Shown here: positions 37,636 to 46,506 of the stretch, in pieces
Layout of the letters: each line of letters starts with the position of its first letter
Numbering within the stretch: position 1 is the stretch's first letter
NCBI RefSeq assembly: GCF_029203305.1
Contig: NC_089462.1
Span: forward strand, 1,178,001-1,242,000
Length of the DNA: 64,000 nucleotides
Reading direction: 5' to 3'
Source: Yamadazyma tenuis
Taxonomy: Eukaryota > Ascomycota > Pichiomycetes > Serinales > Debaryomycetaceae
The notes under the pieces: generated by a model
The model's input: only the letters and a program-made list of their open reading frames with translations
What the model was told of the DNA's origin: nothing
The model's database searches: none
Made by a program: the position numbers and the translations under genes

Positions 37636-39069
37636 TCATGAATGAGCTGAAATTATGGATGTCAACCCGATAACCGACATTCCCACAACAGCCCACAAAA
37701 CCACCGCATTGACTGATCGGTTATTAAATGCTACAGCCAGCCCAAACATTGTGAGTCCAATCACCGTTATAAATCCACTGGTTACAGCGATGGTTTCACC
37801 AAACATGTAGTTTAAACTCTCATTGTCTCCAGGCTCTTGTCCCAAGAATGGGTTACCTTTCATCCAGAAGTATCCTGCCAAGGATCCGAGTGGTTGAGAA
37901 AGTCCTGCCAATACACCGGCAATAGCAATGGCCTTTAGTTTTGCTACCTGCCTGCCAGTGTTGGGAGTGCTGAACAGGTAGAAAAGTGGTAAGCACATGG
38001 TGAACCCTTCGATGAAGTTATGGACTGTAAGACTTACAAAAATCTGGAGTCCAAGCTCAGAATTAGCAGCCGATGTGATGTATGTCATGAACCCTTCAGG
38101 AACCTTGTGCAATGTGAGTGCCAAAGTGGTTTGAACTCCGATCATTAGAAGCCTTGACATTGATGTAGTGACATGGTGGTGATGCTCTGATACAAAAGTA
38201 TGGGTTGATACGGGACGATTTGTACCAGTTCCAGGTTTAGAAAAGTGAACGTCCGATCCATCGTCAGTTGATACACCCTCACCCGTATTTTCTTCTTGGT
38301 CTTCATCACCATTAAACAGGTGAATCTCATTGGAAAAACTCTGTGAGTCTGGAAGCGTGGGAAGCTCACAGTAATGTAATTTCAGGCTATCATTCACACA
38401 CACTTCAGCTGATGAATACCCTTTACATTCTCCCACAACCTTGTCTTTGGAGAAAATGTGAAGAAGAGAAAACCTCTTGGGGAGTTCCTGTGACGTAAGA
38501 AGCGGTGTATCTTCTGTGACTGATGTACTCGAAATCAAGGAGTCACTCGAATGTGAAGTATGGAGCGAGTGGGAGTGTTCATGGGTAGTCTCAGGGGCAT
38601 GGAAATTGTCGGATCCGTGAGAATGGTTGTGACTATGAACATCATCATGCCCATGGTGGTGCTCATGGTGCTCGTGGCCAGCCTCACCATCGTGGCTACA
38701 ATGCACCACCGACTGACTAGTCATCATATGTAACAAGAAGTTCAAACCCAAACTTGACACAATACCTATCCAATAACCTACCATCAAATTAGTAACGACC
38801 ATGTCTGGAGCTATGTCGGAATCTTCCAAATAGTCTCTAGCATGAGGCAAAAGAGCTGCTAGTCCAGTGAACAACAAACATCCGGAACTAAAACTTAAGG
38901 AGGTGACCAAAAATCGGTAGTTTTCCTTAAGAACAAATGGATGTTTCTTTGTGAAGGTCCGGGGCAAAACAAGTTTGTAGATATCATCCACATAAATAAC
39001 AAGACAGCCCGCGAACGAAATCAAAGAAGCAAATATGGCAAGGAGCCAACCTTGGTTTATGGTGACCAT
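37636..39069 (-). CDS. ZRT3: Vacuolar zinc exporter of the ZIP family, Zrt3 type
   Basis: A 477-residue ZIP transporter. N-terminal spans (LLAIFASLISFAGCLVIYV and SLSFSSGCLLFTGLAALLPH) are followed by a long cytosolic or luminal loop with a striking His cluster (EHHEHHHGHDDVHSHNHSHG). The ZIP signature spans are near the C-terminus: LTLHKVPEGFMTYI and VHNFIEGFTMCLPL with the metal-binding His and Glu. Zrt3 releases stored Zn2+ from the vacuole under zinc limitation. The first ATG is 39069. Together with ZRC1 it forms a local pair of genes with opposite transport directions. Confidence 0.87.
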   Translation of the reverse strand: MVTINQGWLLAIFASLISFAGCLVIYVDDIYKLVLPRTFTKKHPFVLKENYRFLVTSLSFSSGCLLFTGLAALLPHARDYLEDSDIAPDMVVTNLMVGYWIGIVSSLGLNFLLHMMTSQSVVHCSHDGEAGHEHHEHHHGHDDVHSHNHSHGSDNFHAPETTHEHSHSLHTSHSSDSLISSTSVTEDTPLLTSQELPKRFSLLHIFSKDKVVGECKGYSSAEVCVNDSLKLHYCELPTLPDSQSFSNEIHLFNGDEDQEENTGEGVSTDDGSDVHFSKPGTGTNRPVSTHTFVSEHHHHVTTSMSRLLMIGVQTTLALTLHKVPEGFMTYITSAANSELGLQIFVSLTVHNFIEGFTMCLPLFYLFSTPNTGRQVAKLKAIAIAGVLAGLSQPLGSLAGYFWMKGNPFLGQEPGDNESLNYMFGETIAVTSGFITVIGLTMFGLAVAFNNRSVNAVVLWAVVGMSVIGLTSIISAHS

Positions 39070-40053
39070 CTGAGTAATTATATGCAGCTGATGCTTTAGA
39101 TGGCGAGTATGATTTATAAAAATTTATAGGTTTTTAGAAAAATTGCAGTATGTAAATCAGTGCGGTTTTATCAACCTTGGTGGTAATAGTATGTGTACAT
39201 CGGGTTGCAAGGGAATATGCGATATTTCAACACGGCGATCGCGAAGTGTCTTCTGCATGGGTGGGGTGACTTTCAGGCCTTGTAGTGGTAATTTCATGAG
39301 CACATCTCGGTGAGTGTATATGTCAAGCCCGTTAACATGAGAATTTGAGTTAAGGTTTACCGAAGAAGTATGTGAAGGAAGAGATAAGAAGCCAAGAGTT
39401 CTCAGATTGGTGTACGGTATCATGTAAAAGACAATTTCAAGAAACTAGTATTTGTTTGTTTGGCTGAATCATATGTGCCATGTAGTTGTATTCTGCATCA
39501 TTCTAATGATGTTTTATTATTACTGCACAATCATCATGTAATATTTTACAAAACTCAGTTTTCGCAAAAAGTAGAATATCTCTGTCTGACAACCAACATT
39601 CTCAAACAACTAAGAATAACAATTCACAAAAGTGTCAATATCGCCCCACTCGGCGACAGTCTGGTAGCAGGATCTATACTCCATAGAAAGTGACCCGACC
39701 AACTGAGGATTTCATGAGATTCGTACCGCACAACATACTAAGGGTAGAACAATAGGAAAACCACAGGCTAATGCGGAATTACATCAGGAAACGCAAAGAG
39801 GAAAACTCGACCTAGTGGTGCCTTGGAGCAGTTTTAGTTGGGACTCGGCTGATGCTTTGAGCATTTGCACTCCGCTAGTTGGAGGACAGGAACTGATTTA
39901 TATCGCAGCCTAAATAGGCAGTAGTTTGTTTTTCCATATGCACGTTATAATTGCCTAATTAGGTAATGTTATAACTTCCCATTTGAGGTACTTTACATTT
40001 ATATCCATTGAACTCCCCACAAGCTTCTGAATTTTTTCTTCGACATAGACAGC
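39070..40053. other. Intergenic region between ZRT3 and the 40054 membrane protein
   Basis: About 980 bases of divergent promoter sequence. It includes the small ORF at 39157-39423 and otherwise nothing I can identify. Confidence 0.35.
39157..39423 (-). CDS. Possible small gene (88 aa), unrecognised
   Basis: An ATG-started frame on the minus strand, upstream of ZRT3. The protein is Leu/Pro-rich with the segment HRDVLMKLPLQGLKVTPPMQ and no clear domain, signal or membrane span. It ends 87 bases before the ZRT3 start, so it may be a separate small gene or a chance ORF in the ZRT3 upstream region. Confidence 0.28.
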   Translation of the reverse strand: MIPYTNLRTLGFLSLPSHTSSVNLNSNSHVNGLDIYTHRDVLMKLPLQGLKVTPPMQKTLRDRRVEISHIPLQPDVHILLPPRLIKPH

Positions 40054-41433
40054 ATGGTAGACTACCCAATACCAGGTTACCCAGTGGTAAACTATACTGC
40101 CACGGATGGTATTATGGAATTGCTTCGATACCAGCAGAATTACCCAGCTCTTGGAACTGGCCAACAGGTCTTAGCTACGCAAGCAAGAAACTTATTGGGG
40201 ACCATTCCTCAAGTCTTTGTGGAGTACCAAACGAAATACCAATTCAACTTATTTGGGGACTATCCTTTCAAGAAAGATATTGTACCCAGTGCAGTTTTCG
40301 TGGGGGTTTACGGAATCCTCTTAATTTTACATTTGTTGATATTCATTTTGAACATGTCCAGAGGTCACTATTTCTGGATCACATTAACCTATATCTTCTA
40401 CTGTGCTTGCAAGATTGTGGGGTTCGCTTGCAGAATTGTTTGGCAGAGAGATTTAAGTATTACGGCCATTGGTTTAACCAGCGAAGTGCTTTTGATTATT
40501 CCTACTATTATCTTGGTTTCTTTTAACTTGATCCTTGCTCAGAGAATCTTCACCTGGAGACATCCAGTTGGTGGTTCCAGAAAACTCTTCTGGGGTATTA
40601 TGTTTGGATTTTACGGATTTGTGCTTGGAATTGTTGCCATGACTATTATGGCCAGTTTCGTGCCTTATCTTCACATGCTTTCGCAGGCTAACTACGAAAA
40701 ATACATCAAGGTCCAGCAAGCAGCTGCAATTTTAGTGGTGTTATATCCCTTTACGGCTGTATCATTGATTGGTTTGTCGTACTTTTTTAAGCCAACCAGA
40801 AAGGACGAAAATTTATACACCTATCAACCTTATTGGATTGAATCATTCCATCCGTTTTACTTTGTCAAGAAGAATGCTTCAAAAGAAGCGGAAGAGACTT
40901 TCATGAAGAGAAATCATAACCATAGACATGCGGTGAGAGTCATTGCCGCCACCCATCATCATTATAACATGGTGCAGGGTTTAACCAATGAGAGAGGTGA
41001 TTTGACCCATAATATGTCGTTAATTATTGTGTCTATCTCTACTTTTGTGTTATTCGTGGGTTCCTTATGTCGGTGTATTGTTGTGTTCCAAGCTAACTAT
41101 CAGAAGGATAGTTCAGCTATCTGTTCTCCCATTGCCATGTATATTATTTGGGGAGCAGCTGAAGCATTGGTAGTTCTTATGTATGCTGTTGGAAGAGTTG
41201 ACTTGAGATTCTACAGACCTGACAGATTACCCAAGAAGGTCAGAGCCATAATAACAGCCGAACAATCCATTGAACAGAGTGAAGAAGAATTGAGTGATGA
41301 GGAGTTCGATGATGACGTGAGAACCAGTGACTTGAGTGAATTATCGTTCAATAACTACAAATTACCCAGTTACGAAGACCAGTTCAGGAGAGAACATGAG
41401 AAGGAAGATAACCAGTCTGAGTTCCACTTTTAA
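40054..41433 (+). CDS. Fungal multi-span membrane protein with PY-like motif
   Basis: A 459-residue protein with about seven predicted spans (for example VFVGVYGILLILHLLIFIL, LFWGIMFGFYGFVLGIVAMT and LIIVSISTFVLFVGSLCRCI). The extracellular N-terminus has an N-glycosylation site (NYTA). The cytosolic tail is acidic (EEELSDEEFDDD) and ends with LPSYEDQF, an LPXY motif that often recruits the ubiquitin ligase Rsp5. I think it belongs to a fungal family of unknown function with seven-span topology (DUF3112-like), but this is from general appearance. Function is unknown. Confidence 0.7.
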   Translation: MVDYPIPGYPVVNYTATDGIMELLRYQQNYPALGTGQQVLATQARNLLGTIPQVFVEYQTKYQFNLFGDYPFKKDIVPSAVFVGVYGILLILHLLIFILNMSRGHYFWITLTYIFYCACKIVGFACRIVWQRDLSITAIGLTSEVLLIIPTIILVSFNLILAQRIFTWRHPVGGSRKLFWGIMFGFYGFVLGIVAMTIMASFVPYLHMLSQANYEKYIKVQQAAAILVVLYPFTAVSLIGLSYFFKPTRKDENLYTYQPYWIESFHPFYFVKKNASKEAEETFMKRNHNHRHAVRVIAATHHHYNMVQGLTNERGDLTHNMSLIIVSISTFVLFVGSLCRCIVVFQANYQKDSSAICSPIAMYIIWGAAEALVVLMYAVGRVDLRFYRPDRLPKKVRAIITAEQSIEQSEEELSDEEFDDDVRTSDLSELSFNNYKLPSYEDQFRREHEKEDNQSEFHF

Positions 41434-41521
41434 TATCCCATTATACCTACGCTACCAAAGAAACAAAATAAATCTTTATGTAATACTAATACAAGATGCG
41501 CCTATTCAATGGCCATATATA

Positions 41522-43678
41522 TCATTTTGGTAAGTCGATGCTGTTCAACAACTCGACCAATTTCTTGCTGTTAAAAACACGATCTTCGGGCTTGCCAAAG
41601 TAAGATGAGTTGGGTAAGACCCGAAGTAAGTTGTAAATGGAATTGCCAATAAATCCTTGGGATTGCTGTTGACTTATTTGTGAGTTGGACTCCTTGTCTG
41701 GGGTCTCTTGCCTAGTCACTGGTCTGGAAGGTAATTGCACCTTTCTTCTCTTTGCATCAGGCCCTTCAGTTTGTGAAGGGATTCCATCACCAATAGGCTC
41801 TTTTATCTTTGTGCTCATACCCAAATCAGCCCGAATTAAGTCAACATCGTCATAGGCATATCTGGAACTTAAGAAGATAATCGGGTCATCATCTGAAAAC
41901 AATTCTCTGTATCTCGACTCAAGACTAGCAACGATCCCTAAATCTAAAAACTTGGTTGCAAATTTACTATACCTCTTGATCAAACGTTTAACATGGAGCT
42001 TATTCCTTTCTATGGTTTCTTTCAACTCATCCTTGATCCAAACGGGGGTGTCAACATCTTCTGTAATAATGGTATCTTCTTCAATGACTTTAGTTAATCC
42101 ATTCGTTGCAACTTCAAACAATACCTTTATGTTTTCCGTTTCGTTGACCATAATCAAGAAATCCAAATACGAAAGCAAGTAATCTCCATCTGTGCCATAA
42201 GTTTTCATACCTAACTCAAATACCTTTCTAGCAATATTTTTGTTATCAGAGTAATACTCTGTTAATGCATTTTCCACATATAATTCATTCCCAATTCCAG
42301 CAAACTTTTTGGCCTGCTTGAAAATCTGTCTGGACTCCTTTATACCACTGGATCTTTTGTTGGTCATCATCTGTTTGGTGTAGACAAGAGTAATTGCCCT
42401 GGACAACTCTTTCTGTTGACTTTTCAAGGCTTTGAGGGTTCTGATGTCGATATCTGATAGCTGGTATCCTATCTTCGAATTGGGTTGGTCGTCATCATCC
42501 TCATCCATATTATCAGAAGAAGATTTAGCTTGCTTCCCATTCCTTGAATGGGCCTCTGAGCGTTCGTTGATAGTATCTATATGCTTTACAACTACCTCGT
42601 AATCAGCTGTTAACGAATTTATAAGTGACTCAAGCGTTTCGTTTGCTTTGGAGATATTATTCTCTTTTTCATAAAGTTCTGATAACTCAAACGACAACAA
42701 ATAGCTGGTGGGGTTCAAAATCAAGCCTTGAGTTAGTAAATCAATGCTACTAGTAGAACTGCCATTTAGCTTATTGTAGTTGTTATATTTGTACCATACT
42801 TCAGGCACGAAAACCAAAGACATAACCGATTGTTTGTAAACATATTCGATTCTTTGCTCAAGTAGCTTTTCGTCCTTCAAGTTTAACCCATTCCTCCGCT
42901 CAAATTCAACCCATTTGTACCATAAATTCAATTGTAACTTAACCACATCACTGGAAATGTCGCTGGGAATGAGGTCCCTTCTTAACTGGTTTTTAGTTAT
43001 ATTATGCCATTCGACGTTCCATGATCTAGCTTCCATAAACTCAGAGGATTTATCAGCAATAAACCTACTAGCAGTAGAAGAGTTCACCTCATTTTCCCAT
43101 TTGGTGTATGTAGACCATAACGCCTCAATTTTTTCAGTGGGAATCACCAACATTTTCTTGTAAACCTTTCTAATCAAGTCAAGTTTCTGCTGTTGTTCCC
43201 AAGACGCACTAGGAGTCCATGATTTTAAAAAGTCCAAGTAATCCGTCCACAAATCACCACTCCTCAAGTCAATCCCGACGCGGTTCACGGCGAACTCGAA
43301 CGCTTGAATTACTATACCTCTGGCCTTTTCTCCTCCTGTGATAACATCATTCACTCTTCTCACGTACGAAACATATAACCGAAACAACTCGACGTTGTCA
43401 ACGACAGTGATACATTTAGAGAACAACTCTTGCACCTTCAAGAAATCCTGACGACTCATCTCATAGGTTATGTAGGTACACCACTGTTTGCCATCATATT
43501 GGAAAATACTCAAATACTTATCAAACGTCTTGCGAATCTGCTCTTCTTTGTCTTTGGCCACCACTTGTTTAATCAACTTGTTCCACTTAGCGTAGTCCAA
43601 CGGGTTAGCCTTTAGATCATCTTCAAGTTGACCGATCACGTCGAGCGCTAGTCTTTTCTTCTTAGAATCTCCACTCAT
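41522..43678 (-). CDS. RNA14: Cleavage factor IA subunit Rna14 (CstF-77)
   Basis: A HAT-repeat protein of 718 residues from ATG 43678. Matches to Rna14 include NVITGG-like DVITGGEKARGIVIQAF, WEQQQKLDLIRKVYKKML and the segment WENEVNSSTASRFIADKSS. The C-terminal monkeytail that binds Rna15 is visible (IYNLLRVLPNSSYFG). Rna14 scaffolds cleavage factor IA for pre-mRNA 3' cleavage and polyadenylation in the nucleus. The frame also has an ATG at 43765, but that start would overlap the first codon of the divergent SAM37 gene; starting at 43678 (MSGDSKKKRLALDV) leaves 85 bases for both promoters. Confidence 0.92.
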   Translation of the reverse strand: MSGDSKKKRLALDVIGQLEDDLKANPLDYAKWNKLIKQVVAKDKEEQIRKTFDKYLSIFQYDGKQWCTYITYEMSRQDFLKVQELFSKCITVVDNVELFRLYVSYVRRVNDVITGGEKARGIVIQAFEFAVNRVGIDLRSGDLWTDYLDFLKSWTPSASWEQQQKLDLIRKVYKKMLVIPTEKIEALWSTYTKWENEVNSSTASRFIADKSSEFMEARSWNVEWHNITKNQLRRDLIPSDISSDVVKLQLNLWYKWVEFERRNGLNLKDEKLLEQRIEYVYKQSVMSLVFVPEVWYKYNNYNKLNGSSTSSIDLLTQGLILNPTSYLLSFELSELYEKENNISKANETLESLINSLTADYEVVVKHIDTINERSEAHSRNGKQAKSSSDNMDEDDDDQPNSKIGYQLSDIDIRTLKALKSQQKELSRAITLVYTKQMMTNKRSSGIKESRQIFKQAKKFAGIGNELYVENALTEYYSDNKNIARKVFELGMKTYGTDGDYLLSYLDFLIMVNETENIKVLFEVATNGLTKVIEEDTIITEDVDTPVWIKDELKETIERNKLHVKRLIKRYSKFATKFLDLGIVASLESRYRELFSDDDPIIFLSSRYAYDDVDLIRADLGMSTKIKEPIGDGIPSQTEGPDAKRRKVQLPSRPVTRQETPDKESNSQISQQQSQGFIGNSIYNLLRVLPNSSYFGKPEDRVFNSKKLVELLNSIDLPK

Positions 43679-43763
43679 TTCTGAAGAGGATTTGTGGTTT
43701 GATGGAGCCAGCGATTTTTGTGAAGTTCGCGATGATTTCTGACAGTCACTAGAACCGTGCACC

Positions 43764-44702
43764 ATGATCGAACTACATATTTGGGGTGCGAATGGCGAGC
43801 CGTCAGTAATATCTCCAGAGTCAGTTGCATGCTATTGGTTGAACGGTCTCATTCTGGACCACGAAGCTGTAAAAGTAGTGTGTTCGTGCAACACAAACTT
43901 GTCAAAAATGGGCACTCTTCCCATCCTCATTACAGAAGAACAAACGGTAGAGGGGTTTGCAGATATCGCTTCGTATATAGGTGAACACTTCGTTCTAAGA
44001 AATGAGTTTATAACTTCCAAGCAACTCAACACATCCGAAAAGATCCAGCAAAAGAGTCTTATTCACTTTGTGTCAACCAAATTGTATTATATCAACCAAT
44101 ACAACTTGTTCATCAACACGAAAAACTACGGGAAATACGTCCGCAAGCTTTTCAAGAATTACTTGCCTTTCCCTATGATGTACAATCAGCCCTTGAAGTA
44201 CTTCAATAGCGCAAAAGAGGAGGTTAAGATTATAGGTATTGGCGAAAATAAGACCCGGTTCTTCTCATTTGGGCCCGACAATGCGCCAGTAGATGACTTG
44301 GAAGATGATACGATGACCCCAATCTCGAAGCTTCATGAGAAACAGATGATGCTCAAGAACAAAGAACGAATGTCCTTAAGAGAAACCAAGAATACACTCA
44401 AATCTATAGCTCTTTTGGATGGGTATTTGAGCCAATGGGAGGCACTGAGCATAGGAAACAGTAGCCAAATTACTGCTGCAGAGGTTCTTTTTTTGGCGTA
44501 TCTTAGCTGCATTTTTCATGAAGAGTTACCTGATTCAAGCCTAACAACCACCATGAAAACCCATCAAAACTTGTATGAATGGGCAGAAAATTGGACCCAG
44601 ACTCTAGAAAAGTTGGCAGACTATAAAGATATTGTACCACCCGTGGGAAGCCAAATTCCCAATCTTTACAACGAAATTAAATATCAACTAGGCTTCTACT
44701 AA
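43764..44702 (+). CDS. SAM37: SAM complex subunit Sam37 (metaxin-like)
   Basis: A 312-residue protein. It begins MIELHIWGANGEPSVISPES, as metaxins do, with a thioredoxin-like N-terminal fold and a GST-C-like domain. The stretch YNLFINTKNYGKYVRKLF is strongly conserved with yeast Sam37 (Tom37/Mas37). It belongs to the sorting and assembly machinery that inserts beta-barrel proteins into the mitochondrial outer membrane. No membrane span is needed because it docks on Sam50/Sam35 from the cytosol. ATG 43764 gives the homologous start. Confidence 0.9.
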   Translation: MIELHIWGANGEPSVISPESVACYWLNGLILDHEAVKVVCSCNTNLSKMGTLPILITEEQTVEGFADIASYIGEHFVLRNEFITSKQLNTSEKIQQKSLIHFVSTKLYYINQYNLFINTKNYGKYVRKLFKNYLPFPMMYNQPLKYFNSAKEEVKIIGIGENKTRFFSFGPDNAPVDDLEDDTMTPISKLHEKQMMLKNKERMSLRETKNTLKSIALLDGYLSQWEALSIGNSSQITAAEVLFLAYLSCIFHEELPDSSLTTTMKTHQNLYEWAENWTQTLEKLADYKDIVPPVGSQIPNLYNEIKYQLGFY

Positions 44703-45132
44703 ATAATGGTCATATACACGACCGCCTATAAACACTCGCACTAGAACGTCCACAGAGAAATTTTCACTCAAACTCGAACAGAAAAGTTGATGTTTTCAGT
44801 TGCTTGAAATACGGATGTGAAGCGGCAGCAGCTCTGTACATACGTGTATCGAGAAACCGAAAACTGACACCTGGCAATCGCATAGTTTCATGCACACGTG
44901 ATCCGTGTGTGACATGATGGAGATATTTATCCTTGCCACAGATCGACTGTCCACCGGCTGAATATCGGAAGCTTTCTAGCAGCCGTCTTTTCTATTCATC
45001 CAATGTGGACAAACATATGTAGTGTAGCAATCGAAGTAGTGTCAAACATCTTGAGACAGTCACGTGCTTTGCCCCATGGATCCATCAAGTCCGCGCAGAC
45101 CGCGATCAAATTAAAATTCATCACAACATAAC
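44703..45132. other. Intergenic region upstream of PSG1
   Basis: About 430 bases with no gene. It contains two CACGTG elements (about 44896 and 45061), the E-box bound by bHLH factors such as Cbf1 or Pho4, both upstream of PSG1. Confidence 0.45.
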
Positions 45133-46506
45133 ATGAAGCTCACATCATTAATGATGGGCTTGGTGCTTACATCGTCCGTGATGTCTGCATATATCGAGCG
45201 TAGTGACCTGGAAACAGCGCTCATCACGCTTGCACCAGATGCCACCTCTACCCACACCGCTGTAGCCGCGGAAGTAGAGACTACAGTGATGTTGAACAAG
45301 AGAATCAACGCCGACTCCCTCGAGGAAAAAAAGAAGAAGTTGATGGAAGCATATAAGGCCAAGTTTGGAAGCAACGAAGGTGAGAAAAAAGATGACTCGC
45401 CTAAGCCCTGGGTCCGGACCATCTACACAAATGTCAAGGAGATTGTTCGTCCCACTGTGATCCAAGGTGTCACTATCAGTGCCAAACCTCCAAAGACCAC
45501 CAACGGACTAGAACCATGGATTTCCTTGAATAAAAATGGAGCCCCCAAAACCATTGTCCCACAATTGAAAAACGGTCACATCAAAAAGGCGCTGCCTACG
45601 TATGGAACATGGTTCGCTACCCCCACCACTATTCGTTATACAAAGGAAGAGTTGAAAGCACATAATATGGCTGCTGACGAAATCCACGAAGAAGTCGAGT
45701 GGGTCCCAGAGGACCAGACCTACCATGAGTTGAACCCTATCATCAGGTGTACACCTGACCTGTACTTCAAAAAGGGATTATCTAAAGATACCAGCTCTGC
45801 ACCTTTCTGTTTCCCCTTTGATAATCAGGTTTGGTACAGAGATAAGACGTACTTTGTGACATGGTACCTGCATTACTTTGAGGGTGCAGAGAAGGTGCGG
45901 TTGCATTTGCTGGTGATCAAGCCCAGTCTTAAAGATCATGGACTCAAGAAACGGTCTGCTATCATGGATAAAGGAGGAAAGATCACCATACCTTCTTTCT
46001 TCACCACCGATTGGGTTGATAATGATGACGGGATGTTGGCTCTTGAAGTCATAGAAGAGTTTTTCCCCAAGGATGCGATGGAACGTAAAGTGTTACTCTC
46101 GATCCAACCTAATACAGTTACTGATGAGGACTTTGACTTGCTCAAAAACTCGTTGGTATTGACACTCAACAAGCCTGGAAAGGTATACAAGGGTCACAAT
46201 GAAGACCTTGATTACTTGGATGAGAAGCAAAGAATGAAGAACTTGAACGTCGAAATCGATGAAGGCTTGGACTATGAAAAGTATTTTGCAATCATGGGAA
46301 TTCCTTTATTTGTGGTTGCTTTGGCCATGGGAATGTATTTGTTCGTGAAGGTTAACAAGGTTGATTTAAGTCATTTGAAACCCAAAAAGGCCCGTGGAAC
46401 AGACCACAATCACCGTAGAATCCCATTTAAGAAGAAGAAAGCATACTCTCCATTATCGCAAAACCTGAGTGACATTCCGCTCAAGAACATGACCAAGAAC
46501 GATTAG
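45133..46506 (+). CDS. PSG1: Secretory-pathway membrane protein Psg1 (Pma1 stabilisation in the Golgi)
   Basis: A 457-residue type I membrane protein. A signal peptide (MKLTSLMMGLVLTSSVMSA) is followed by a short propeptide ending in a Kex2 site (LNKR, residues 54-57). The luminal domain matches YKL077W closely: GLEPWISLNKNGAPKTI, ELKAHNMAADEIHEEVEWV and NPIIRCTPDLYF. One span near residue 385-405 precedes a basic cytosolic tail. Yeast Psg1 is a Kex2-processed Golgi protein that stabilises the proton pump Pma1. A CTG codon at 45868-45870 sits where the S. cerevisiae protein has Thr, hinting at Ser decoding. Confidence 0.88.
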   Translation: MKLTSLMMGLVLTSSVMSAYIERSDLETALITLAPDATSTHTAVAAEVETTVMLNKRINADSLEEKKKKLMEAYKAKFGSNEGEKKDDSPKPWVRTIYTNVKEIVRPTVIQGVTISAKPPKTTNGLEPWISLNKNGAPKTIVPQLKNGHIKKALPTYGTWFATPTTIRYTKEELKAHNMAADEIHEEVEWVPEDQTYHELNPIIRCTPDLYFKKGLSKDTSSAPFCFPFDNQVWYRDKTYFVTWYLHYFEGAEKVRLHLLVIKPSLKDHGLKKRSAIMDKGGKITIPSFFTTDWVDNDDGMLALEVIEEFFPKDAMERKVLLSIQPNTVTDEDFDLLKNSLVLTLNKPGKVYKGHNEDLDYLDEKQRMKNLNVEIDEGLDYEKYFAIMGIPLFVVALAMGMYLFVKVNKVDLSHLKPKKARGTDHNHRRIPFKKKKAYSPLSQNLSDIPLKNMTKND

